A DNA stretch of 64,000 nt from Azospirillum brasilense (lineage in GTDB: Bacteria; Pseudomonadota; Alphaproteobacteria; Azospirillales; Azospirillaceae). Position 1 is the stretch's first letter. Each line of letters begins with the position of its first letter. Shown here piece after piece: positions 16,319-24,144 of this stretch. The notes under the pieces are model-generated. The model made no database searches and was not told the origin of the DNA. It saw only the letters and a program-made list of their open reading frames with translations. The stretch lies in NCBI RefSeq assembly GCF_003349955.1, contig NZ_QLKQ01000042.1, positions 1 to 64,000 on the forward strand. Reading direction: 5' to 3'. Made by a program: the position numbers and the translations under genes.

Positions 16319-17521
16319 TCAGCTTTTGCGGCGCGACCAGAACAGGACGGCCGCCGCCCCGGCCAGCGGGAAGGCCATCATCAGGGCGAAGGTCTCGCCG
16401 TAGCTGCCAACCGTGTTGAACAGGGTGGCGAACAGCGCCGGTCCGACGACCACGCCGGAGAAGGTGAACATCAGCGCGCCGCCGGTCGCCGTGCTGGCCG
16501 TGCCCTTCGGGGCGACGCGCGCCACCTCCGCCAGGAACACGCCGTTCCAGCCGATGGCGGCGATGCCGAACACCGTCAGCACGCCGATCACCGCGGGCGC
16601 CGGCCAGCTCGGTCCCAGCCCGGCGGTGGCCAGGGCGGAGGCGGCGGACAATCCGCCGATGCCACCCAGCACCGCCACGCCGGAGCGCAGCCGGTCGGCC
16701 AGCAGCCCCCAGCCGATTCGCGCCGCCGCCCCCGCCGCCTGCATCACCGACACGGCCAGCCCGGCGGACACGATGGACCAGTGCAGGTCGTGCACCAGCA
16801 TGTTCACCGTGAAGGCCATCAGCGACAGCTGGATCGCCGAGAAGAAGAAGCCCATCAGGGCGAAGCCGCGCAGCGCCGGTACCCGCCAGACCAGCCGCGG
16901 CCCCTCCATCAGGTTGCCGCGGATCGGCAGGCCGGGGCTGCGGTCGTCGTCCCACACCCGGCGCCCCGGCGCGAAGAGGACCAGCAGCAGCGCGAACATG
17001 GCCGCCACCGCCAGCGCCGCCCCGCGCCAGCCGGCGATCTCGCCGATTCCCGGCAGGGTCAGCCCGGCCAGCACGCCGGCCAGCGGCACGCCCGTCTGCT
17101 TCAGCGAGAAGACCAGATTGCGCCGGGCCGGCGGGGTGAAGCGGTTCAGCAGGTGGGAGGAGGAGGGGTTCACCAGCCCGTAGCCGATGCCGAGCAGCAC
17201 CGACGCCAGCGCCGCGACCCACAGCGAGCCGGTGGCGATGCCCAGGCAGCCCACCAGCCCCAGCGCCAGCGCCAGGACACCCACCGTCCCGGCGCCCCAG
17301 CGGCGGACCACCAGACCGGCGAAGGCCGACACCAGGGCGGCGGCGCTGTAGATGACGCTGATCTGGTAGCCGACCGCCTCCGACCCCACCCCCAGCGAGG
17401 CCGCGGCCAGCGGGGCGACCGTCGCCAGCGTCAGGACCGACAGGGTGGCGACGGTCTGGACGCTGGTCACCTCCGCCAGCAACAGGGGAAAGGGGGCGGG
17501 CGGGGTTTCTTGCGTGGTCAT
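16319..17521 (-). CDS. Major facilitator superfamily permease
   Basis: A 400-residue integral membrane protein with about 12 hydrophobic segments and the MFS spacing of basic loops (LVVRRWGAGTVGVLALALGL; RRNLVFSLKQTGVPLAGVLA). It resembles anion/organic-acid MFS carriers of the CynX/NimT kind, but the substrate cannot be fixed. It lies 54 bases after the CitE-type lyase in the same direction and before dctP, so it may export or import an intermediate of the same pathway. The ATG at 17521 has a poor ribosome site and sits only a few bases from a TTGTACGGAC sequence, so the true start could be slightly internal. Confidence 0.8.
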   Translation of the reverse strand: MTTQETPPAPFPLLLAEVTSVQTVATLSVLTLATVAPLAAASLGVGSEAVGYQISVIYSAAALVSAFAGLVVRRWGAGTVGVLALALGLVGCLGIATGSLWVAALASVLLGIGYGLVNPSSSHLLNRFTPPARRNLVFSLKQTGVPLAGVLAGLTLPGIGEIAGWRGAALAVAAMFALLLVLFAPGRRVWDDDRSPGLPIRGNLMEGPRLVWRVPALRGFALMGFFFSAIQLSLMAFTVNMLVHDLHWSIVSAGLAVSVMQAAGAAARIGWGLLADRLRSGVAVLGGIGGLSAASALATAGLGPSWPAPAVIGVLTVFGIAAIGWNGVFLAEVARVAPKGTASTATGGALMFTFSGVVVGPALFATLFNTVGSYGETFALMMAFPLAGAAAVLFWSRRKS

Positions 17522-17525
17522 GGGG

Positions 17526-17535
17526 GTCCGTACAA
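17526..17535. promoter_or_regulatory. Partial copy of the TTGTACG operator (citE-MFS gap)
   Basis: On the minus strand this reads TTGTACGGAC, ten bases identical to the site at 16300-16311 but without the final AA. It falls in the 54-base gap between the citE-like stop and the MFS start. It is weaker than the other two sites and could be fortuitous. Confidence 0.4.
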
Positions 17536-17575
17536 GTGGCGGTGGCGCGGTGCGCGTGAACGGTCGATTTCTGGC

Positions 17576-18472
17576 CTACAGCATTCCGGCCCGCCGGGCC
17601 AATGCCAGGATTCGATGGGACCCCAGCACCAGGGGGCGCTCGACCAGCCTGCCGTCCAACACGCAGACCCCGCCGCCCGCCGCCTCGAAGGCGGCCAGGA
17701 CCCGCCCGGCGCGGAGGACCGCGTCCGGCGACGGTGTGTAGGCGTCGTGGATGGCGGCGATCTGCTTGGGGTGGATGGCCGAGCGCGCGGTGAAGCCGTG
17801 CAGGACGCTGCGCGCCAGCTCCTGGCGGTAGCCTTCTTCATCGTCCAGCGCGATCCACGGCATGTCCAGCGCGTCCAGCCCGAAGCGGGCGGCGGCGTGC
17901 ACAACTCGCGTGCGGGCCTGGACCAGCGGCTCCCAGGCCAGCGGCACGCGCAGCTCCGCCGACAGGTCGCCCCCGCCGAACATCAGGAAGGACAGGCGGG
18001 GGGAGGCCGCGGCGATCGCCATGACGTTCTCCAGCCCGTCGGCGCTCTCGATCAGCGCGCCGAGCGCGCCGGGCAGATTGCGCTCGTCGAGAAGCCCGGT
18101 GGCCAGCCGGACGTCCTCGGCCCCGTCCACCTTCGGCAGCAGGAGTCCCACCCAGCGCGGCGCGGTGCCGTCCGGAAGATCGGTCAAAGCGAGGATGTCG
18201 AGCAGGCCGGTGCGGCTGCGCACCGAATTGGTTCGAACGAAAACCGCTGGGCCGCCCGCGTCGGCAGGCTCCCGTAGGAAGGAGCAGACGGCGGCGCGGG
18301 CGCTGTCCTTGTCGCCGGGGGCCACCGCGTCCTCCAGGTCGATGATGACCGCGTCGGCGCCGGCGCCCAGGGCCTTGGCGAAACGGTCCGGGCGAGCGCC
18401 GGGAACGAACAGGTAGGAGCGGCGGACCGGCGATTCCGGCGCCGTTGCTGCGTTCTGCGGATTGTTGATCAT
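17576..18472 (-). CDS. CitE/HpcH-family CoA-ester lyase (citramalyl-CoA lyase candidate)
   Basis: A 298-residue TIM-barrel lyase of the citrate lyase beta subunit family: RRSYLFVPGARPDRFAKALG, ADAVIIDLEDAVAPGDKDSA, then a conserved Glu in ALIESADGLENV, MFGGGDLSAEL and SAIHPKQIAAIHDAY. Relatives cleave (S)-citramalyl-CoA to acetyl-CoA and pyruvate, or malyl-CoA. With a CoA-transferase and a MaoC hydratase across the divergent promoter, citramalyl-CoA lyase of itaconate-type degradation is the best fit. The ATG at 18472 has GGAAAG upstream; a TTG at 18487 would add five residues. A perfect palindrome at 18507 lies in its promoter. Confidence 0.85.
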   Translation of the reverse strand: MINNPQNAATAPESPVRRSYLFVPGARPDRFAKALGAGADAVIIDLEDAVAPGDKDSARAAVCSFLREPADAGGPAVFVRTNSVRSRTGLLDILALTDLPDGTAPRWVGLLLPKVDGAEDVRLATGLLDERNLPGALGALIESADGLENVMAIAAASPRLSFLMFGGGDLSAELRVPLAWEPLVQARTRVVHAAARFGLDALDMPWIALDDEEGYRQELARSVLHGFTARSAIHPKQIAAIHDAYTPSPDAVLRAGRVLAAFEAAGGGVCVLDGRLVERPLVLGSHRILALARRAGML

Positions 18473-18506
18473 GAAAACGCTTTCCAAGGGTGAGGGGGCG
18501 TGTTAT

Positions 18507-18518
18507 TTGTACGTACAA
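18507..18518. promoter_or_regulatory. Perfect palindrome TTGTACGTACAA in the divergent citE-maoC promoter
   Basis: A 12-base perfect palindrome in the 135-base region between the divergent lyase and hydratase genes, 35 bases from the lyase start. Near-identical sites occur at 16300 and, partially, at 17526. It is the best candidate for the control element of the whole C5-acid cluster, probably bound by one of the two GntR/HutC proteins encoded at 23095 and 27529. Confidence 0.7.
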
Positions 18519-18607
18519 CATGCTATCACACGCGCTGAACATGTCACCTTGAAATGATCGGCGCCCCGCATTCACCCCTCCGACACGCAGACAAGAGACG
18601 CCCGCCC

Positions 18608-19105
18608 ATGCCCGACATTCAGGAACCGCGGACCATCGTCGCCGACCTTGGCCGCTACCTTGAGGATTTCACCGTCGGCGATGTCTACGAGCACCGCCCC
18701 GGCCGGACCATCACCGAAGCGGACAACATCCAGTTCAGCCTGCTGACGATGAACCGCCACCCCATGCACTGCGACCACGCCTTCGCCGAGAAGTCGGAAT
18801 TCGGCAAGCCGCTGGTCAACAGTGGCCTGACCCTGGCCATGGTGCTGGGCATGACGGTGGACGACGTCTCCTACAAGTCGGTCGCCAACCTCGGCTGGAA
18901 GGAGATCAAGCTGGTCGCCCCGGTCTTCCCCGGCGACACGATCTACGCGCGCTCCAAGGTGCTGGACGTCCGCGAATCTAAGAAGCGCCCGACCCAGGGC
19001 ATCGTGACCACCTACACTGAGGGCTACAAGGCCGACGGCACGGTCTTCGTGACCTTCGAGCGGGCCAGCCTGGTGCCCAAGCGGGGCCACGGAATCGGCG
19101 ACTGA
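18608..19105 (+). CDS. MaoC-family enoyl-CoA hydratase (itaconyl/mesaconyl-CoA hydratase candidate)
   Basis: A 165-residue hot-dog-fold hydratase: YLEDFTVGDVYEHRPGRTIT, then the MaoC substrate-binding part (EADNIQFSLLTMNRHPMHCD) and FGKPLVNSGLTLAMVLGMTV. Single-domain MaoC proteins of this length hydrate short branched or dicarboxylic enoyl-CoAs and are often encoded beside CitE-like lyases and acyl-CoA dehydrogenases. Here it is the first gene of the rightward arm. Its proposed job is hydration of the enoyl-CoA to the citramalyl-CoA-type substrate of the lyase. The ATG at 18608 has only a weak AAGAGA ribosome site. Confidence 0.83.
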   Translation: MPDIQEPRTIVADLGRYLEDFTVGDVYEHRPGRTITEADNIQFSLLTMNRHPMHCDHAFAEKSEFGKPLVNSGLTLAMVLGMTVDDVSYKSVANLGWKEIKLVAPVFPGDTIYARSKVLDVRESKKRPTQGIVTTYTEGYKADGTVFVTFERASLVPKRGHGIGD

Positions 19106-19186
19106 TCCGGGGCGCCCGATCCGGGACGACTGATCCGGACAATCCGGAACGACCCGATGGCCCGAGAAGAACAAGAGGGAGGAACC

Positions 19187-20593
19187 ATGCCCGCCACCGA
19201 TCCGACCACCACGTCCATCGCCGCCACGCTGGCGGCCTTCGTCGCCGACACCCCCGACGACGCCATCCCGGCGGAGGTCCGCACCCGCGCGCCGCACCAC
19301 ATGCTGGACGCCGTGGGCATCGCGCTCGCCTCGACGCGCTACGACTTCGCCCACAAGACGCTGACCGCCCTGCGCGGGCTGGCGGGGGAGGGGCCGGTGC
19401 CGGTGATCGGCATGCCCGCCTCGCTGCCCGCCCGCGACGCGGCGACGGTCAACGGGCTGCTCTGCCACGGCCTCGACTACGACGACACCCACATCGGCGG
19501 CGTCATCCACCCGACCGCCAGCGTGATGCCCGCCGTCCTGTCGGCGGCGGCGATGACCGGGGCGGACGGCCGTTCCGTGGTCACCGCCTATGTGCTGGGC
19601 GTCGAGGTGGCGGCCCGGCTCGGCGCGGTGGCGCGCGGCGGCTTCCATCAGGTGGGCTTCCACCCGACGGGCATGATCGGCGTGTTCGGCTGCGCGCTGG
19701 CCGCCGGCCGTCTGCTCGGCCTGACCCGCGCGCAGCTCGCCGCCGCCCAGGGCATCGCCCTGTCGATGGCGAGCGGCAGCCTGGAGTTCCTGGAGGACGG
19801 CGCCTGGAACAAGCGCCTGCATCCCGGCTGGGCGGCGGCGGCGGGCATCACCGCGGCGGCGCTGGCCCGCGAGGGCTTCACCGGGGTCACCCGCCCCTAC
19901 GAAGGCCGCTTCGGCCTGTTCAACGCCTACCTCGGCAAGGAGGCCGGGCGCGCGGATCTGGGCATCGCCACCGCCGGCCTCGGCGAGACGTGGGAGCTGA
20001 TGGCGACGGCGATCAAGCCCTACCCGGCCTGCCACTTCACCCACGCCTGCGTCGACGCCGCCCTGGAGCTGCGCCGCGACGGCCTCGACCTCGCGCGCAT
20101 CCGCCGCATCGAGGCGCTGGTGCCCGAGCAGGTGGTCAAGACCGTGTGCGAGCCGGAGGCCAACAAGAAGCGGCCGTCCAACTCCTACGACGCGCAGTTC
20201 AGCGTGCCCTTCCTGGTCGCCGCCGCGCTGGTGCGCGGGCGCCTGACCCTGGCGGAGCTGGAGAACGACGCGCTGGGCGACGCGGCGATCCTCGACATCG
20301 CGTCGAAGGTGTCCTACCGCCACGACCCCGACTCGCCCTTCCCCAAGGCCTATTCGGGCGAGCTGGTCATCACGCTCGACGACGGGCGCGAGCTGCGCCA
20401 CCGCGAGCACATCAACCGCGGCGCCGCCGACCGCCCGCTGTCCAACGCCGAGATCGTGGACAAGTACTGCGGCAACGCCGCCATGGCGGTGAACGAAACC
20501 GCCGCGGCGCGCATCGCCGACGCCGTCCTCGGCCTCGACGCCAGCCCGCGCGCGGCGGACTCGCTGTCCGTGCTGTCGCCGTCCGTCCGCTGA
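19187..20593 (+). CDS. MmgE/PrpD family protein
   Basis: A 468-residue member of the MmgE/PrpD superfamily: LAAFVADTPDDAIPAEVRTR, NGLLCHGLDYDDTHIGGVIH, KRLHPGWAAAAGITAAALAR and the C-terminal DGRELRHREHINRGAADRPL. The family includes 2-methylcitrate dehydratase and cis-aconitate decarboxylase; most members are of unknown activity. Homologues of this kind accompany itaconate-degradation genes in other bacteria, but the reaction they catalyse there is not clear to me. The ATG at 19187 follows an excellent GAGGGAGGAACC site. It lies in the right-arm operon between the MaoC gene and the acyl-CoA dehydrogenase gene. Confidence 0.85.
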   Translation: MPATDPTTTSIAATLAAFVADTPDDAIPAEVRTRAPHHMLDAVGIALASTRYDFAHKTLTALRGLAGEGPVPVIGMPASLPARDAATVNGLLCHGLDYDDTHIGGVIHPTASVMPAVLSAAAMTGADGRSVVTAYVLGVEVAARLGAVARGGFHQVGFHPTGMIGVFGCALAAGRLLGLTRAQLAAAQGIALSMASGSLEFLEDGAWNKRLHPGWAAAAGITAAALAREGFTGVTRPYEGRFGLFNAYLGKEAGRADLGIATAGLGETWELMATAIKPYPACHFTHACVDAALELRRDGLDLARIRRIEALVPEQVVKTVCEPEANKKRPSNSYDAQFSVPFLVAAALVRGRLTLAELENDALGDAAILDIASKVSYRHDPDSPFPKAYSGELVITLDDGRELRHREHINRGAADRPLSNAEIVDKYCGNAAMAVNETAAARIADAVLGLDASPRAADSLSVLSPSVR

Positions 20594-20616
20594 CCATCCA
20601 ATCCGGGAAACACGCC

Positions 20617-21792
20617 ATGAGCGACGCCAACACCATGACCGACGCGGAACGCGACGAGCAGGACCGCCTGATCCTCGACAGTGTGGACCGCTTCCTCGAC
20701 CGCCACGTCCGTCCGGTCGCCCTGAAGCTGGAGCATGACGACGCCTACCCCGACGAGATCGTCGAGCGGATGAAGGAGCTGGGCCTGTTCGGGGCGACGA
20801 TCCCCGAGGAATACGGTGGGCTCGGCCTGCGCCCCTCCACCTACGCCAAGATGATCGAGCGCATCTCGTCGGTGTGGATGTCGCTGTCCGGCATCATCAA
20901 CTCGCACCTCATCATGGCCTTCATCGTCACCAAGACGGGGACGGAGGAGCAGAAGGCTGCCTTCCTGCCGCGCTTCGCCACCGGCGAGCTGCGCGGCGGC
21001 CTCGCCTTGACCGAGCCGGACTGCGGCACCGACCTCCAGGCCATCCGCACGGTGGCCAAGCGCGACGGCGACGACTACGTCATCAACGGCTCGAAGACCT
21101 GGATCACCAACGGCATCCAGGGAAGCTGCTTCGCCCTGCTGGTCAAGACCGACCCGACGGCGCAGCCCCGCCACAAGGGCATGACGATGTTCCTGGCCGA
21201 GAAGGGGCCGGGCTTCAAGGTCAGCCGCAAGCTGGAGAAGCTGGGCTACAAGGGCATCGATTCGGCCGAGCTGGTCTTCGAGGACTACCGCGTCCCGGCC
21301 GACCGGCTGATCGGCGGGGTCGAGGGCCGCGGCATGGCCTGCGCCATCTCCGGCCTGGAGCTGGGCCGCGTCAACGTGGCGTCGCGCGGCGTCGGCGTCG
21401 CCCAGGCGGCGCTGGACGAATCCGTGAAGTACAGCCAGCAGCGCAAGACCTTCGGCAAGCCGATCCACGAGCATCAGGCCGTGGCGATGAAGCTGGCCGA
21501 CATGGCGACGCGCGTCTCGGCGGCGCGGCTGCTCGTGCAGCAGGCGGCCAAGGCGCTCGACCGCGGCGAGCGCTGCGACTACGAGGCCGGCATGGCCAAG
21601 CTCTTCGCCTCCGAGGCGGCGGTGGAGAACTCCCTGGACGCCATGCGCATCCATGGCGGCTACGGCTACTCCAAGGAGTTCGTGGTGGAGCGGCTCTACC
21701 GCGACGCCCCCCTGCTGTGCATCGGCGAGGGCACCAACGAGATCCAGCGCATCATCATCGCCAAGCGGCTGATCGAGCAGAACCCGGTGTGA
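20617..21792 (+). CDS. Acyl-CoA dehydrogenase
   Basis: A 391-residue flavoenzyme of the acyl-CoA dehydrogenase family: GLFGATIPEEYGGLGLRPST, ALTEPDCGTDLQAIRTVAKR, SKTWITNGIQGSCFALLVKT and the C-terminal GEGTNEIQRII, which contains the usual catalytic Glu region. It oxidises an acyl-CoA to the 2,3-enoyl-CoA, with electron transfer to ETF. Within this cluster a saturated C5 acyl-CoA such as methylsuccinyl-CoA would feed the hydratase. That substrate is an inference from neighbours; short-chain or glutaryl-type acyl groups are also possible. It begins 23 bases after the MmgE/PrpD stop. Confidence 0.87.
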   Translation: MSDANTMTDAERDEQDRLILDSVDRFLDRHVRPVALKLEHDDAYPDEIVERMKELGLFGATIPEEYGGLGLRPSTYAKMIERISSVWMSLSGIINSHLIMAFIVTKTGTEEQKAAFLPRFATGELRGGLALTEPDCGTDLQAIRTVAKRDGDDYVINGSKTWITNGIQGSCFALLVKTDPTAQPRHKGMTMFLAEKGPGFKVSRKLEKLGYKGIDSAELVFEDYRVPADRLIGGVEGRGMACAISGLELGRVNVASRGVGVAQAALDESVKYSQQRKTFGKPIHEHQAVAMKLADMATRVSAARLLVQQAAKALDRGERCDYEAGMAKLFASEAAVENSLDAMRIHGGYGYSKEFVVERLYRDAPLLCIGEGTNEIQRIIIAKRLIEQNPV

Positions 21793-21801
21793 GGACAAAA
21801 G

Positions 21802-21827
21802 CCCTCCCCTGCGAAAGCGGGGGAGGG
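21802..21827. repeat. GC-rich palindromic intergenic element (GAAA loop)
   Basis: CCCTCCCC pairs with GGGGAGGG around a short GC stem closed by a GAAA tetraloop, followed by TTGGGTGGGGG. Similar CCCTCCCC/GGGGAGGG hairpins recur at 46043-46105 and 49614-49755, always between genes. This suggests a dispersed REP-like palindrome family. It lies in the gap between the dehydrogenase and CoA-transferase genes and could modulate the operon transcript. Confidence 0.65.
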
Positions 21828-21892
21828 TTGGGTGGGGGCCCGCTGCAACCACTCCCCACACACCCCGCACACCCCCATCAGGGAGACACCGC

Positions 21893-23098
21893 GTGCTACC
21901 CCTCGAAGGCGTCACCGTCATCGCCGTGGAGCAATACGGCGCCGGCCCGTTCGGCACCATGCTGCTGGCCGATCTCGGGGCCGAAGTCATCAAGGTCGAG
22001 AATCCCGCCGAAGGCGGCGAGGTCGGCCGCCATGTCGGCCCCCATTTCTTCGGCCCCGGCAACAGCCACTTCTACCAGTCCTTCAACCGCAACAAGCGCA
22101 GCATCACCCTCAACCTGAAGCACCCCGAGGGCATGGCGGTGCTGCACGAGCTGGTGCGCCACGCCGACGCCGTGCTGGACAACCTGCGCGGCGACCTGCC
22201 GGACAAGCTCGGCCTGACCTACGAGCATCTGAAGGCGGTCAACCCGAAAATCGTCTGCGCCCACCTGTCCGCTTACGGGCGCACGGGGCCGCGGCGGGCC
22301 TGGCCGGGCTACGACTACCTGATGCAGGCGGAGGCCGGCTACCTGTCGGTGACCGGCGAGCCGGACGGCCCTCCCGCCCGCTTCGGCATGTCGGTGGTCG
22401 ACATGATGACCGGCCTGATGACCGCCTTCGGCCTTGTCTCCGGCGTGGTCGGGGCGCGGGCCAGCGGCAAGGGCTCGGACGTCGACGTCAGTCTGTTCGA
22501 CACGGCGCTGCACAACATGACCTACCTCGCCACCTGGTACCTCAACGGCGGCCACAACCAGGGGCGGGAGCCGCGCTCCGCGCATCCGTCCCTGACCCCG
22601 TCGCAGCTCTACCGGACGCGCGACGGCTGGCTGTTCGTGATGTGCAACAAGGAGAAGTTCTGGCCGGTCTTCTGCGACAAGATCGGCAAGCCGGAATGGG
22701 GGAACGACCCGCGCTTTCGCAGCTTCAAGGACCGGCTCGCCAACCGCGAGCTGCTCACCGTCCTGCTGGACGAGGTGCTCGGCCAGCGCGACACGGCGGA
22801 GTGGGTGGAGATCCTCGGCGGCGCGGTTCCCGCCGCTCCGGTCCTCGACATCGCGCAGTCGCTGGAGAATCCCTTCGTCCGCGACAGCGACCGGGTGGCC
22901 GACTTCGCCTATCCGGACGGGGCCGCCCCAGACGGAAAAGGCAACGTGCGGATGCTGACCGGGCCGGTGCGCATCGGCGGCGAGACGCTGCCCACCCGCC
23001 CCGCCCCGGCGCTGGGCGCCGACACCGAGGACGTGCTCGGCCGCATCGGCATCGGGCCGGAGCGCATCGCCGCGCTGCGCGAGCAGGGGGCGCTGTGA
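21893..23098 (+). CDS. CaiB/BaiF-family (class III) CoA-transferase
   Basis: A 401-residue class III CoA-transferase: PLEGVTVIAVEQYGAGPFGT at the N-terminus, LLADLGAEVIKVENPAEGGE, SLNLKHPEG-like NLKHPEGMAVLHEL, and YGRTGPRRAWPGYDYLMQAE. The last contains the conserved Asp (GYD) that forms the acyl-anhydride intermediate. It moves CoA from a donor such as succinyl-CoA to a carboxylic acid. In this setting itaconate or mesaconate is a plausible acceptor. The start codon is GTG at 21893 after GGGAGACACC. Its TGA overlaps the GTG of the GntR gene. Confidence 0.87.
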   Translation: MLPLEGVTVIAVEQYGAGPFGTMLLADLGAEVIKVENPAEGGEVGRHVGPHFFGPGNSHFYQSFNRNKRSITLNLKHPEGMAVLHELVRHADAVLDNLRGDLPDKLGLTYEHLKAVNPKIVCAHLSAYGRTGPRRAWPGYDYLMQAEAGYLSVTGEPDGPPARFGMSVVDMMTGLMTAFGLVSGVVGARASGKGSDVDVSLFDTALHNMTYLATWYLNGGHNQGREPRSAHPSLTPSQLYRTRDGWLFVMCNKEKFWPVFCDKIGKPEWGNDPRFRSFKDRLANRELLTVLLDEVLGQRDTAEWVEILGGAVPAAPVLDIAQSLENPFVRDSDRVADFAYPDGAAPDGKGNVRMLTGPVRIGGETLPTRPAPALGADTEDVLGRIGIGPERIAALREQGAL

Positions 23099-23859
23099 AG
23101 GCCGCCGTTCGCCCGGCCTCCGTCCGCCCGTCCGCCGCGGAGGGGCCGCGCTTCCAGGAGATCCTGGAGGCGCTGCGCGCCGACATCTCGGACGGGCGGG
23201 TCGGGGTGGGCGAACGGCTGCCGACCGAGCAGGAGCTGTGCCTGCGCTTCTCCGCCAGCCGCTACACGGTGCGGGAGGCGCTGCGCCGGCTCCAGGATCT
23301 CGGCCTGATCGCGCGTCGCCAGGGCTCGGGGTCGGTGGTGACCGCCGCCCGGCCCGACGGGCGGTTCCACAACACGCTGTCCAGCCTCGCGGAGATCGGG
23401 CAGTACGCCTCCTCCACCCGGCTGGAGGTGCTGGCGGTGGAGAAGATCCTGGTGGAGGGGCGGACGGCGGAGCTTCTGCGCTCCCAGCCGGACACGCCCT
23501 GGGTCCGGGTGGTGGCGCTGCGCCGTCAGCCGGGGGAGCGGACGCCGCTCTGCTACACCGAGGTGTTCCTGCCCGCCGCCTTCGACGACGTGGCCCAGGC
23601 CATCGGTACCTTTCCGGTCGCCGTCTACGCGGTGCTGGAAAGCCGCTACGGCCTGCGCATCGAGGAGGTCGTGCAGTCCATCGAGGCCACCTCGGCGGAC
23701 GCCAATCTCGCGTCCCGCCTGTCGGTGGAGGTCGGCACCCCGATCCTGGTGGTGATCCGCCATTATCTGGACGCCGAAGGAAACGCGCTGGAGGTGGCGG
23801 TCAGCAGCCACGCGGCCGGACGATACCGCTATGAAATGACGCTGCAACGATCCGGGTAA
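23095..23859 (+). CDS. GntR-family regulator, HutC subfamily
   Basis: A 254-residue regulator with an N-terminal winged helix (GERLPTEQELCLRFSASRYT, VREALRRLQDLGLIARRQGS) and a C-terminal UTRA effector domain (CYTEVFLPAAFDDVAQAIGT; SRLSVEVGTPILVVIRHYLD). It is coupled to the CoA-transferase by a GTGA overlap. It is a likely repressor of the cluster, recognising the TTGTACGTACAA palindromes and responding to a pathway acid or CoA ester. A second, similar HutC regulator lies at 27529, so the assignment of operator to protein is ambiguous. Confidence 0.87.
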   Translation: MKAAVRPASVRPSAAEGPRFQEILEALRADISDGRVGVGERLPTEQELCLRFSASRYTVREALRRLQDLGLIARRQGSGSVVTAARPDGRFHNTLSSLAEIGQYASSTRLEVLAVEKILVEGRTAELLRSQPDTPWVRVVALRRQPGERTPLCYTEVFLPAAFDDVAQAIGTFPVAVYAVLESRYGLRIEEVVQSIEATSADANLASRLSVEVGTPILVVIRHYLDAEGNALEVAVSSHAAGRYRYEMTLQRSG

Positions 23860-23934
23860 GGGGGCATTGAAGCCCTGCCCGCGGCGAACGGCCGGAAGAG
23901 CCGCGCGGGGACAGCACCGGAAGGGAGGGAAGGA

Positions 23935-24144
23935 ATGACGGAAAACCTCATCGGGGACGCCGCGGCTTGCGCGCGGACCCTGGCCAGGATCCAGGGCGTG
24001 ACCCTGGACGATGCCGACGCCGCCCTGTGCGGGCGCCTGCTGGCCGCCGTGCCGGGTCTGCTGGCGGCGGCGCATCCCGGCGGCTCGCTGTTCGACGTGC
24101 CGCTGGGCGCCCATGCTGCGCTCATCGCCGGGGAGCGGGCATGA
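23935..24144 (+). CDS. AtzG-like small amidase partner (DUF4089)
   Basis: A 69-residue acidic helical protein (LDDADAALCGRLLAAVPGLL; GGSLFDVPLGAHAALI) of the AtzG-like/DUF4089 type. AtzG is the small subunit that stabilises the amidase AtzE (1-carboxybiuret hydrolase), and such genes usually sit directly in front of an amidase-signature gene, as here (ATGA overlap). The ribosome site is strong (GGAAGGGAGGGAAGG). The pairing indicates a heteromeric amidase; the substrate need not be carboxybiuret. Confidence 0.75.
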   Translation: MTENLIGDAAACARTLARIQGVTLDDADAALCGRLLAAVPGLLAAAHPGGSLFDVPLGAHAALIAGERA

